Shown here: positions 14,718 to 21,677 of the stretch, piece by piece | Layout: every line of letters starts with the position of its first letter | How positions within the stretch are numbered: position 1 is the first letter of the stretch | The notes under the pieces: generated by a model | The model's input: only the letters and a program-made list of their open reading frames with translations | The model's database searches: none | Told to the model about the DNA's origin: nothing | DNA from: Alphaproteobacteria bacterium | GTDB taxonomy: Bacteria > Pseudomonadota > Alphaproteobacteria > Caulobacterales > Maricaulaceae | DNA: 21,677 nt | NCBI GenBank assembly: GCA_030428405.1 | Contig: JAUIEH010000006.1 | Coordinates: forward strand, 1-21,677 | Reading direction: 5' to 3' | Position numbers and translations under genes: made by a program

Positions 14718-16190
14718 ATGGTTCGTCTCGTTGGTTCCCGTCTATGGACGGGAACGAGCCTGTGCGCCGTATCGGCCGCAGCGCTCATCAACATCGCTTG
14801 CGCCAGCGCAGGCTACGCTCAATCTGAAGCAGCACACGGCGCGCGCTGGAGCGCTCCGGTCGATTACTACGCTGACGGACGGCTTGCGCCGTCGCGACGC
14901 AGTGTGATCCGCACCGGCGACCATTTGCGCGACCGATCCTGGCGGGACCGTTTCCGCCTCGGCTCGCGCTCACGACCGCCGGCAGCGATCACGACGCCGG
15001 ACATCACGGCCGCGCCGAGCATCGCAGTGCGCACCGAAGCGCTGAGCGCGCCGGCGATCAACGCGAGCGCATCGACGACGGCCGATATCGGCTCGTTCGA
15101 AATCGCCGAGAACCGCTCTACCCGCATGCGCTCGGCATCGCGATCAGGCTCACGCGCAGCGCGCAGAGCTGCGCGACGTTCTGCGCCCGGCGTGGACGGA
15201 CGCGCGCGACCGCGCGGCGTTCCCGTTTCGGACGGCATGGACTGGGCGATCATGACGCCGGCCGATCTGGCCGCGCGCCGCTATCCCAATGCGCCGGCGG
15301 GCGCTGGGGTGATGGCCGCCGTCGCGACAGCGCCGCGCGCCGGCGCTGCTGCGGTCCGCGCCACGCCCGCCATCGCGCGCTCGGATGATCGCGCGGCGTG
15401 TCACCGCGTCTCGTCTTCGCGCGCCCATCGCAAGATCGGGCGGCCCTATCAGATCCGCGGCGTCTGGTACGTGCCCGCACGCGACGACGACTATAACGAG
15501 ACCGGCGTTGCGAGCTGGTATGGACCGGGCTTTCACGGCCGCCACACGGCCAATGGCGAGGTCTATGACCAGCACGCTTTGACCGCCGCTCACCCGACGC
15601 TGCCGCTGCCGAGCTATGTGCGCGTGCGCAATCTCGAAAACGGTCGCGAAGTCACGGTGCGGGTCAATGACCGCGGTCCTTATGCGAATGACCGCATCAT
15701 CGATCTGAGCCGCGGCGCCGCCAGCCGGCTGGGCATGCTCGAGAACGGCACGGCGCGCGTGCGCGTCGAATTCGTGTCGGATGCGCCGCTGCCGCAGGAA
15801 ATGAATGCGTCCGATTGCGGCCGTCGTCCCGATGCGCGTCCAAGCACGAATTCGGGATCGGGTCCGGCGCGGCTGATCAATGCGAGCGCGTCTGCGCGTG
15901 AGAGCGTTTATCGCCCGCCTGCGCCGCCGCGCGCGGAACCTCGTACGTCGAACCGCGCTGCGGCCGGCGTCACGGTTCAAGTCGGCGCATTTTCGACGCG
16001 TGAACGCGCAGACGCCGTGGCCGCCCGTTTCGGCGAGCTCCCGGCCTATGTCCGTTCCGCCGACATTAACGGCCGCACGCTCTATCGCGTGTTTGTGGGT
16101 CCGCTGGGGAGTTGGCGTGAAGCCGAGGAAGCCCAGCGAATGGCTGCTCGTCTTGGTCTGGGTGATGCGCGCGTAGTGTCGAGCCGCTAG
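14718..16190 (+). CDS. rlpA: RlpA-family septal lytic transglycosylase with SPOR domain
   Basis: 490 residues. The N-terminus is a signal peptide with cleavage most likely near residue 33-34 (ASAGYA-QSE); its Cys28 has no proper lipobox. Then comes a long, low-complexity Ala/Arg/Ser-rich stretch (about 35-255), a DPBB-fold RlpA domain (about 260-355, with TGVASWYGPGFHGRHTANGE), and a C-terminal SPOR domain (about 418-490, VTVQVGAFSTRERADAVAAR). His292 and Asp318 match the catalytic pair of Pseudomonas RlpA and have the same 26-residue spacing. RlpA cleaves glycan strands lacking stem peptides, and SPOR domains bind such denuded septal peptidoglycan, so a role in daughter-cell separation is expected. 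The ribosome binding site GAGGAAG precedes ATG 14718. The 220-residue disordered linker is longer than in typical members. The dacF neighbour also acts on the cell wall. Confidence 0.87.
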   Translation: MVRLVGSRLWTGTSLCAVSAAALINIACASAGYAQSEAAHGARWSAPVDYYADGRLAPSRRSVIRTGDHLRDRSWRDRFRLGSRSRPPAAITTPDITAAPSIAVRTEALSAPAINASASTTADIGSFEIAENRSTRMRSASRSGSRAARRAARRSAPGVDGRARPRGVPVSDGMDWAIMTPADLAARRYPNAPAGAGVMAAVATAPRAGAAAVRATPAIARSDDRAACHRVSSSRAHRKIGRPYQIRGVWYVPARDDDYNETGVASWYGPGFHGRHTANGEVYDQHALTAAHPTLPLPSYVRVRNLENGREVTVRVNDRGPYANDRIIDLSRGAASRLGMLENGTARVRVEFVSDAPLPQEMNASDCGRRPDARPSTNSGSGPARLINASASARESVYRPPAPPRAEPRTSNRAAAGVTVQVGAFSTRERADAVAARFGELPAYVRSADINGRTLYRVFVGPLGSWREAEEAQRMAARLGLGDARVVSSR

Positions 16191-16219
16191 CGGGCTTCGC
16201 TGACATCCCCAGACGGCAG

Positions 16220-16265
16220 ACGTCCCGGAGCGTGCGACCCCTGCGCTCCGGGACGTTTGTCTTTT
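16220..16265 (+). terminator. intrinsic terminator after rlpA
   Basis: A perfect 13-bp stem, 16220-16232 with 16244-16256 (ACGTCCCGGAGCG and its complement), encloses an 11-base loop and is followed by the U-rich TTTGTCTTTT. It starts 30 bases after the rlpA stop, so rlpA and dacF are probably separate transcription units. The rest of the 190-base gap must hold the dacF promoter, which I could not pin down. Confidence 0.78.
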
Positions 16266-16380
16266 CAATATTTTGCCTGTGGTTCCGTGGCGCTGCGAAG
16301 ATCGATAGATTGGCGCGGCTGGTCGATTCCACGCGCTTTTTTCCTTTCCTTGTCGTCACCGCCTCCGATAGGAGCGCTTC

Positions 16381-17571
16381 ATGTTTCGAATGATCACCGT
16401 CCTTGCGGCCGTCCTCATGGCGGCGCTCGCAGGAATTTCGGCGCAGGCTCAAACCCCGCCGATCCAAACCGATGCGACGCACGCCATCATCATGGATTTC
16501 GAGACCGGCCTGGTCTTGTTCGAGCACAACGCCGATGAACAGATGCCCCCGGCTTCGATGAGCAAGCTGATGACGGCGCTCATGGTGTTCGAGCGCGTCG
16601 ACGACGGGCGCTTGTCGCTGGATGACGAGTTCACCGTCTCCGAAGACGCCTGGCGGCGCGGCGGAGCTGCGACCGAGGGCTCGACCATGTTCCTGGAGCT
16701 TGGCTCGCGCGTCTCCGTACGCGACCTGCTCCATGGCGTGATCGTGCAATCCGGCAACGACGCCTGCATCGTGTTGGCGCAAGGAATTTCGGGCTCTGAA
16801 GACGCCTTCGCTGCGGAAATGAACGCGCGCGCCGAAGAGCTTGGCCTGACCAATTCAACCTTCCGCAACGCCACGGGCTGGCCTGATCCCGAGCACCGCG
16901 TCAGCGCGCGCGACCTCGCCGTGATTGCGCGCGTCATCATTCGCGACCACCCCGAGCTTTACGGGATCTATGCGGAGAGCGAATTCACCTGGAACGGCAT
17001 CCGCCAATATAACCGGAACCCGCTTCTGGGGACGTTTGACGGCGCGGACGGCCTGAAGACCGGCCACACGGAAGAGTCAGGCTATGGCCTGGTCGCTTCC
17101 GCCGAGCGTAACGGCGCACGTCGCATCGTCGTGTTCAACGGCATGGACAGCAATTCCGCGCGCGCGCGCGAAGCCGAGCGTTTGATGCGCGCCGCCTTCT
17201 CCGAGTTCAACGTCGCCACGCTGTTTGAGGCCGGCGATGCGCTCGATGTGCGCGCGCCCGTGATGCAGGGCCGCCAGCAGGAAGTCGCGCTGCGCGTCGC
17301 TGAAGATCTCGTCGTCGGCTATCACCGCCGTGCAGGCCGAAACGCCGATGTCGCGGTCGTGCTGGACGGCGCTGTGCGTGCGCCCATCGCTGAGGGCGAC
17401 CGCGTCGGTTCGCTGGTCGTCACCTTGCCGGGCGCGCCGGACATTGAGGTTCCTGTCCTTGCGGCCGAAAGCGTTGAGCGCGTCGGCCCGGTCGGGCGCG
17501 CGTTGGACGCGCTGGTCTATTTGATCCGCACGACGGGCACAGATGAGGAGGCCGAGCTTGACGGCGAGTGA
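16381..17571 (+). CDS. dacF: D-alanyl-D-alanine carboxypeptidase (peptidase S11, PBP5/6 type)
   Basis: 396-residue penicillin-binding protein that trims the terminal D-Ala from peptidoglycan pentapeptides in the periplasm. The signal peptide MFRMITVLAAVLMAALAGISAQAQ is clear. All three catalytic motifs are present: SMSK at 59-62 (Ser nucleophile, Lys base), SGN at 124-126, and KTG at 226-228 within GADGLKTGHTEESGYG. A beta-rich PBP5 C-terminal domain follows (about 265-370). The end, RALDALVYLIRTTG plus an acidic tail, could be the amphipathic membrane anchor. AGGAGCG lies just before ATG 16381. It is the first gene of a compact run; its last 14 bases overlap tmk. The gene name follows the usual alphaproteobacterial annotation in this position; dacC or dacA would be equally defensible. 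Confidence 0.92.
   Translation: MFRMITVLAAVLMAALAGISAQAQTPPIQTDATHAIIMDFETGLVLFEHNADEQMPPASMSKLMTALMVFERVDDGRLSLDDEFTVSEDAWRRGGAATEGSTMFLELGSRVSVRDLLHGVIVQSGNDACIVLAQGISGSEDAFAAEMNARAEELGLTNSTFRNATGWPDPEHRVSARDLAVIARVIIRDHPELYGIYAESEFTWNGIRQYNRNPLLGTFDGADGLKTGHTEESGYGLVASAERNGARRIVVFNGMDSNSARAREAERLMRAAFSEFNVATLFEAGDALDVRAPVMQGRQQEVALRVAEDLVVGYHRRAGRNADVAVVLDGAVRAPIAEGDRVGSLVVTLPGAPDIEVPVLAAESVERVGPVGRALDALVYLIRTTGTDEEAELDGE
17546..17557 (+). promoter_or_regulatory. ribosome binding site that decides the tmk start
   Basis: AGGAGG at 17546-17551 is followed by six bases and TTG 17558. The upstream in-frame ATG 17543 overlaps this site and has none of its own, so TTG is favoured. Confidence 0.65.
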
Positions 17572-18331
17572 GGCGCGGCGCGGCCGATTCATTACATTCG
17601 AAGGCGGCGAAGGCGCCGGCAAGACGACGCAGATCCGGCGGCTCGCCGAACGGCTGTCGCAAGACGGCGTCGACGTTCTGGTGACGCGCGAGCCCGGCGG
17701 CACGCCCATGGCCAACGCCGTGCGCGCGTTACTGGTCTCTAAGGCGGCGATGAAAAGCGCGCCGATGTTTCTGGAGATGTTCGACTCGCTTGGCGGACTG
17801 GCCGCCGGCGAAACGGACGCCGCGGCGCTGGACGCGTTCAAGTCGATTTTCCTCGCGCTTGGCGCGCCGATCGACCCTCAGGCCGAGGCGCTTTTGCATT
17901 TCGCCGCGCGCCGCGACCACTGGGGCCAGGCGATCGAGCCGATGCTGGCCAAGGGCCGCTGGGTCCTGTGCGACCGCTTTGCTGACTCAACCGTGGCCTA
18001 TCAGGGCGCGGCCGGCGGCGTCGGCGACGATTTTGTGCGCGAGCTTGGCGAGCTGGTCTTGCCGGGCGTTGCGCCCGATCTGACGCTATTGCTCGACGTA
18101 GCGCCTGAAATCGGGCTTGAGCGGGCGCGCGTCTCGCGCGGCGAAACCAGCCGCTATGAGGATAAGGACGCGGGCTATCATCAAGCCGTGCGCCGCGCCT
18201 TTCTCGACATCGCCGCTGCTGAGCCCGAACGCGTGCGCATCATCGACGCCGCCCAGTCCGAGGCCGAGGTGACGGACGCCGTCTGGTCGACCGTCGCCGA
18301 ATTCGCGCAGCTGACCGCAGCGCAGAGCTGA
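17558..18331 (+). CDS. tmk: thymidylate kinase (dTMP kinase) with an internal insertion
   Basis: 257-residue enzyme phosphorylating dTMP to dTDP for DNA synthesis in the cytoplasm. The P-loop is EGGEGAGKTT (15-24). The dTMP-binding TREPGGTP (43-50) and DRFADSTVAYQG (139-150) are standard, and the lid region with SRGETSRYE is recognisable. Unusually, about 46 residues separate ALLVS (about 61) from PQAEALLHFAARRDH (107-121), where E. coli has roughly a dozen. This leaves an extra block of about 35 residues (KAAMKSAPMFLEMFD... to ...FLALGAPI) that reads as two helices. It is in frame with ordinary codon use, so it looks like a real part of the protein. The gene overlaps dacF by 14 bases and holB as TGATG. 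It starts at TTG 17558 because of the AGGAGG ahead of it. Confidence 0.9.
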   Translation: MTASEARRGRFITFEGGEGAGKTTQIRRLAERLSQDGVDVLVTREPGGTPMANAVRALLVSKAAMKSAPMFLEMFDSLGGLAAGETDAAALDAFKSIFLALGAPIDPQAEALLHFAARRDHWGQAIEPMLAKGRWVLCDRFADSTVAYQGAAGGVGDDFVRELGELVLPGVAPDLTLLLDVAPEIGLERARVSRGETSRYEDKDAGYHQAVRRAFLDIAAAEPERVRIIDAAQSEAEVTDAVWSTVAEFAQLTAAQS

Positions 18332-19365
18332 TGGCGGGCAAGGCCGCCAAGTCCGCTGCACAGGCGCCGGAGCTGGCGCCGCCAAGCGCGGTCTATCGTC
18401 TTGAGGGCCATGAAGCGGCCGAGCGCACGATCGCTGCGGCCATCGAGGACGGCCGGCTGCATCACGCCTGGATGCTGGCGGGACCGCGCGGCATCGGCAA
18501 AGCCACGCTGGCCTATCGCTTCGCGCGGCGCGTGCTTGGGGCGGCGCCGGATCCGAGCTTCGGCGTTCTGGGCGCATCGCCCGAAGATGCGGTCTGCCGC
18601 CAGATTGAAGCCGGCTCTCACGCCGATCTAGCGGTCGTTTCGCGCGCCTGGGACGACAAACGCGGCGTGAGACGCTCTGAAATCACCGTCGACGACATCC
18701 GCAAGCTCGCCGGATTTTTCGGCTCGACTTCGGCGGGCGGCGGCTGGCGGGTGGCGATCATCGATGCGGCCGACGAGATGAACGTCAACGCCGCCAACGC
18801 GATCTTGAAAACGCTCGAGGAACCGCCTGCGCGCGCGCTGCTGATATTGGTGACCCATGCGCCGGGCCGCTTGCCCGCGACGATCCGCTCGCGTTGCCGG
18901 CTCCTGCGTCTCACGCCGCCAGATTTTGAGGCCGCCGTGCGGGTCGTGCGCGAGAGCCTCGGCGTCGATGATGAGGAAGCGCGCATGGCGGTCGAGCTGG
19001 CTGAGGGCCGGCCGGGCGAGGCTGCGGCGATCGCTGCGGCCGAGGGCGGCGAGCTTGAGCGCGAGGTGCGCGGGCTGACCACCGTTCAGGAGCGGTTTGA
19101 CCGCGCACGCGCATATTTGTTGTCGCAAAAGCTCTCTCTCAAGGACGCTGAGACCGCGCGCGCTTTGACGTTCCGGTTTTTGCGCCATATCGCACGCGAG
19201 GGCGCTGAGCATTCCGGCCGGCGCGGCGTTGAGGCCTGGACCGGTCTTTGGGATGAGCTCGACATGATGGAGCGCCAGCTCAGCCAGGTGCATTTGGAGC
19301 CGCGTCTCGTCATGCTCGAGGTTTTGGAGCGCGCACACGCCGCTGCGCGGCGCGCCGAAGCGTAA
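18331..19365 (+). CDS. holB: DNA polymerase III subunit delta'
   Basis: 344-residue clamp-loader subunit of the DnaX family (AAA+ fold). A P-loop-like GPRGIGKAT lies at 51-59, with Ala where an active P-loop has Ser/Thr, consistent with delta' not being an ATPase. The clamp-loader signature TIRSRC at 184-189 would provide the arginine finger to the neighbouring ATP site. DAADEMNVNAANAILKTLEEPP and LILVTHAPGRLPAT are the family's central motifs. The zinc-binding cysteines of E. coli delta' are not present, as seen in other alphaproteobacterial members. The start ATG overlaps the tmk stop (TGATG), so translation is probably coupled, and tatD follows after ten bases. Confidence 0.93.
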   Translation: MAGKAAKSAAQAPELAPPSAVYRLEGHEAAERTIAAAIEDGRLHHAWMLAGPRGIGKATLAYRFARRVLGAAPDPSFGVLGASPEDAVCRQIEAGSHADLAVVSRAWDDKRGVRRSEITVDDIRKLAGFFGSTSAGGGWRVAIIDAADEMNVNAANAILKTLEEPPARALLILVTHAPGRLPATIRSRCRLLRLTPPDFEAAVRVVRESLGVDDEEARMAVELAEGRPGEAAAIAAAEGGELEREVRGLTTVQERFDRARAYLLSQKLSLKDAETARALTFRFLRHIAREGAEHSGRRGVEAWTGLWDELDMMERQLSQVHLEPRLVMLEVLERAHAAARRAEA

Positions 19366-19375
19366 AAGTCGCCTG

Positions 19376-20170
19376 ATGCTGATCGACACCCACGTAAACC
19401 TGCATTCCGAACGCTTCGATGAGGATCGCGACGACGTCATCGAGCATGCGCGCGCCGCAGGCGTCGGCGCGATGATTGCGATTTGCGCGCGGTTTTCGGA
19501 GTTCGACGCCGTAAAAGCCGTCTCAGAGCCCCATCCCGATATCTGGCGCACGATCGGCGCGCACCCGCATCACGCCAAGGACAAGCCGGACGTCACGGCC
19601 GACGAGATCGCGAAGATCGCGGATGACCCGCGCGTCGTCGCCATCGGCGAAACCGGGCTCGACAATCACTACGGCTACAGCCCCATGGAGGCGCAGGAAG
19701 CGAGCTTTCGCGCGCATATCGGCGCAGCAAGGCTCACAGGGCTGCCTTTGATCGTGCACACGCGCGAAGCCGATGAGCGCACAGCCGAGATTTTGGAGGA
19801 GGAGACGGATAAGGGCGCATTTCCCATCCTCCTGCATTGCTATACAGGCGGGCGCGAGCTTGCGCGCCGGGGTGCTGCTCTGGGCGCGTTTTTCAGCGTC
19901 AACGGCATCATGACGTTCAAAAACGCCTCTGACGTGCGCGACGTGATCGTCGAGGAGATGCCCGAGGACCGCATCATCCTGGAGACGGATGCGCCATATC
20001 TCGCGCCTGTTCCGCATCGCGGGCGGCGCAACGAGCCGGCCTTTCTCGTCCATGTCCGCGACAAGCTCGCCGAGCTGAAGGGCTGGAGCGCGGAGGAGAC
20101 CCAAGCGCGCACGGCGCAGGCGAGCGCGCGCTTGTTCGAAAAGATCGGCGCAGCGGTCGCGGCCTCATGA
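19376..20170 (+). CDS. tatD: TatD family metal-dependent hydrolase
   Basis: 264-residue TIM-barrel hydrolase of the TatD family; characterised members are metal-dependent DNA 3'-5' exonucleases. Visible ligand motifs are DTHVNLH (4-10), GETGLD with Glu92, LIVHTREA with His128, LLHCYTGG with His154, and ETDAPYLAP with Asp205. The canonical N-terminal HxH metal pair is altered here: His6 is kept but position 8 is Asn. I recall the HVNLH form from other alphaproteobacterial members, so this is probably a lineage feature rather than damage. The length is normal. It lies ten bases after holB and overlaps the next gene by four bases (ATGA). In many alphaproteobacteria metG separates holB from tatD; it does not here. 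Confidence 0.9.
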   Translation: MLIDTHVNLHSERFDEDRDDVIEHARAAGVGAMIAICARFSEFDAVKAVSEPHPDIWRTIGAHPHHAKDKPDVTADEIAKIADDPRVVAIGETGLDNHYGYSPMEAQEASFRAHIGAARLTGLPLIVHTREADERTAEILEEETDKGAFPILLHCYTGGRELARRGAALGAFFSVNGIMTFKNASDVRDVIVEEMPEDRIILETDAPYLAPVPHRGRRNEPAFLVHVRDKLAELKGWSAEETQARTAQASARLFEKIGAAVAAS

Positions 20171-21021
20171 ACGCAGACGACGTCCTGCGCGTCACCATTC
20201 TCGGCTGCGGGCCGTCAGGCGGCGTGCCGCGCGTCGGCGGCGACTGGGGTGCGTGCGATCCGAACAATCCGCGCAACGCGCGCTCGCGCAGTTCGATCCT
20301 GGTCGAGCGCGGCGCGCCTGATGCGCCGGCCGAGGCGCGCACTTCGGTTCTGATCGACACAGCGCCGGATCTGCGTTCCCAGCTGCTCGACGCCGAAGTC
20401 GGTCGCATCGACGCCGTGCTCTATACCCATGACCACGCAGACCAATGTCACGGCATCGACGATCTGCGCGTCCTGGCGCTGCGCATGCGCCGGCGGGTGC
20501 CCGTCTATATGGACCAACGCACGGCTGAGAGCCTGCGCGCGCGGTTTGCGTATTGCTTCGAGGCGCCGGAGGGCGCGCTTTATCCGCCGATCCTCGAGGC
20601 GCGGGTCGAGCTGAAGCCTGGCGCGCAGACGGTCATAGAGGGTCCAGGCGGCCCGATCGCATTTACGCCGATCGAGCAGGAGCATGGGCCGGTCAATTCT
20701 CTCGGCTTCCGGTTTGGGCCGGCGGCTTACTCCAACGACGTCAGCGCGCTTGATGAGACCGCGCTCGCGCAGCTGGCCGGCGTGAAGCTCTGGGTCGTCG
20801 ATGCGCTGCGTTACAAGCCGCATGTCTCGCACGCCCATCTGGCGCTCACGCTCGACTGGATCGAGGCGGTCAAGCCTGAGCGCGCATTGCTGACCAATCT
20901 CAATGTCGAGCTGGACTATGACGTCGTGAACCGGGAGACGCCGGACCATGTCGAAGCCGCCTATGACGGGCTTGTCGCAAGCGTCCCAATGCCGGCTGAT
21001 CAAGATGCGCAGGTCTCATAA
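20167..21021 (+). CDS. MBL-fold metallo-hydrolase, PhnP-like
   Basis: 284 residues of the metallo-beta-lactamase fold, closest in pattern to PhnP-type phosphodiesterases. ILGCGPSGGVPRVGGDWGACDP opens the domain, followed by VLIDTAPDLRSQLL and the metal motif THDHADQCHGIDDLR (87-101). Then come QEHGPVNSLGFRFG and AYSNDVSALD. Position 93 of the HxHxDH motif is Gln instead of His, and Asn246 in LTNLNVELDY stands where I remember a His in many relatives, so one of the two metal sites may be lost. It overlaps tatD by ATGA, which implies coupled translation. The physiological substrate is unknown; the conserved pairing with tatD in alphaproteobacteria hints at nucleotide or nucleic-acid metabolism but does not prove it. 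The phn name is not warranted because no phosphonate genes are nearby. Confidence 0.85.
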   Translation: MNADDVLRVTILGCGPSGGVPRVGGDWGACDPNNPRNARSRSSILVERGAPDAPAEARTSVLIDTAPDLRSQLLDAEVGRIDAVLYTHDHADQCHGIDDLRVLALRMRRRVPVYMDQRTAESLRARFAYCFEAPEGALYPPILEARVELKPGAQTVIEGPGGPIAFTPIEQEHGPVNSLGFRFGPAAYSNDVSALDETALAQLAGVKLWVVDALRYKPHVSHAHLALTLDWIEAVKPERALLTNLNVELDYDVVNRETPDHVEAAYDGLVASVPMPADQDAQVS

Positions 21022-21108
21022 TATGTCTTATGCGCCTTTCGGCATGTGCGGCGCGGCTTGGGTCGACATCTCAATATTCTACGTGAATTCAACAATTTGG
21101 AGCGCGCC

Positions 21109-21677
21109 ATGACAGCGCCCGATCCCAAAGGCGGCGTCCCTGCGCTGCTCGACATCATGGCGCGGCTGCGCGATCCGGAAACCGGCTGTCCGTGGGATGT
21201 CGAGCAGAATTTCGCGACCATCGCCCCCTACACGATCGAGGAAGCCTATGAGGTCGCCGACGCCATCGCGCGCGACGATATGGGCGCGTTGAAGAGCGAA
21301 CTCGGCGATCTCCTGTTCCAGGTCGTCTTCCACGCGCGCATGGCCGAGGAAGCCGGCGCGTTCGACTTCAACGCGGTGTGCGAAGGCGTCAGCGACAAGA
21401 TGCTGTCGCGCCATCCTCACGTTTTTGGCGACGCCGACATCGCAGACGCAGAGGCTCAGACCATCGCCTGGGAGGAACACAAGGCGCGTGAGCGCGCCGC
21501 GCGCGCTGGTGATGCGCCGCCCTCCGTGCTTGCGGACGTGCCCTTGCCGCTTCCAGCACTCTTACGCGCTGAAAAGCTCACCAAGCGCGCCGCCCGCGTC
21601 GGCTTCGACTGGCCGGACGCCGACCGCGTGCTCGAAAAGCTTGATGAGGAGCTCGGCGAACTCGCCGAGGCGCGTAC
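21109..21677 (+). CDS. mazG: nucleoside triphosphate pyrophosphohydrolase MazG (3' end cut off)
   Basis: The first 189 residues of an all-alpha NTP pyrophosphatase that hydrolyses (d)NTPs to monophosphates, cleansing the pool of aberrant nucleotides. The family start LLDIMARLRDPETGCPWDVEQ is followed by EEAYE (Glu44, Glu45, Glu48) and ELGD (Glu64, Asp67), the EExxE...ExxD magnesium-binding set of the first MazG domain. HARMAEE and SRHPHVFGD are also typical. A second domain begins at KLDEELGELAEAR at the window edge, as in the two-domain E. coli enzyme of about 263 residues; about 70 residues are missing. GGAG lies six bases before ATG 21109. It is separated from the MBL gene by 87 bases with no clear terminator or promoter, so it may be the tail of the same operon or have its own start. 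Confidence 0.93.
   Translation, partial: MTAPDPKGGVPALLDIMARLRDPETGCPWDVEQNFATIAPYTIEEAYEVADAIARDDMGALKSELGDLLFQVVFHARMAEEAGAFDFNAVCEGVSDKMLSRHPHVFGDADIADAEAQTIAWEEHKARERAARAGDAPPSVLADVPLPLPALLRAEKLTKRAARVGFDWPDADRVLEKLDEELGELAEAR

Noticed and set aside
15150..16268. A 372-codon minus-strand frame opposite the RlpA-like gene
   Set aside because: Very Arg/Ala-rich product created by the reverse complement of the low-complexity linker, while the plus strand has clear DPBB and SPOR domains.
1..21677. CRISPR arrays, insertion sequences, prophage genes or a defence island
   Set aside because: I looked for spaced direct repeats, transposase or integrase motifs, terminal inverted repeats and defence-gene motifs and found none; the window is core chromosome.

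Overview
This window is GC-rich, densely coding chromosomal DNA from an alphaproteobacterium. Inside that class I favour a Caulobacterales/Maricaulales-type (Hyphomonadaceae-like) dimorphic bacterium. The main reasons are a PopA-like Rec-Rec-GGDEF protein with a dead active site and an intact c-di-GMP I-site, and the alphaproteobacterial block tRNA-Ser / rlpA / dacF / tmk / holB / tatD / MBL hydrolase. I see no insertion sequence, prophage, CRISPR array or rRNA. The lineage is inferred from gene content, not from a database search.

Left part (1-7588): recG (partial, minus strand) is divergent from sdhE and mfd (plus strand), a replication/repair neighbourhood with a flavinylation factor in it. 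mfd converges on popA (minus strand), a predicted c-di-GMP effector. Upstream of popA is a gene-free stretch of about 310 bases. It encodes, on the plus strand, two consecutive hairpins and a textbook intrinsic terminator with no protein gene in front of it. I read this as an unannotated small RNA with a C-rich loop, and it is the most interesting signal in the window.

Middle part (7589-14395): a translationally coupled pair on the minus strand (yjgN-like DUF898 membrane protein, then an M48 metalloprotease) is divergent from a two-gene efflux operon on the plus strand (RND pump, then membrane fusion protein). The operon has no outer-membrane channel gene beside it and ends before an intrinsic terminator.

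Right part (14407-21677): tRNA-Ser(UGA) lies on the minus strand. A plus-strand run of cell-wall and housekeeping genes follows: an RlpA-type lytic transglycosylase with a SPOR domain, a terminator, then dacF (D,D-carboxypeptidase), tmk, holB, tatD and a PhnP-like metallo-hydrolase, most of them overlapping or nearly touching. The last gene is mazG, cut by the window edge. The usual alphaproteobacterial metG between holB and tatD is absent. Tmk carries an internal insertion of about 35 residues, and both TatD and the MBL protein lack residues that are metal ligands in the better-known members of their families.

Most of the window is ordinary core genome. The sRNA candidate, the PopA-like protein and the Tmk insertion deserve a second look.
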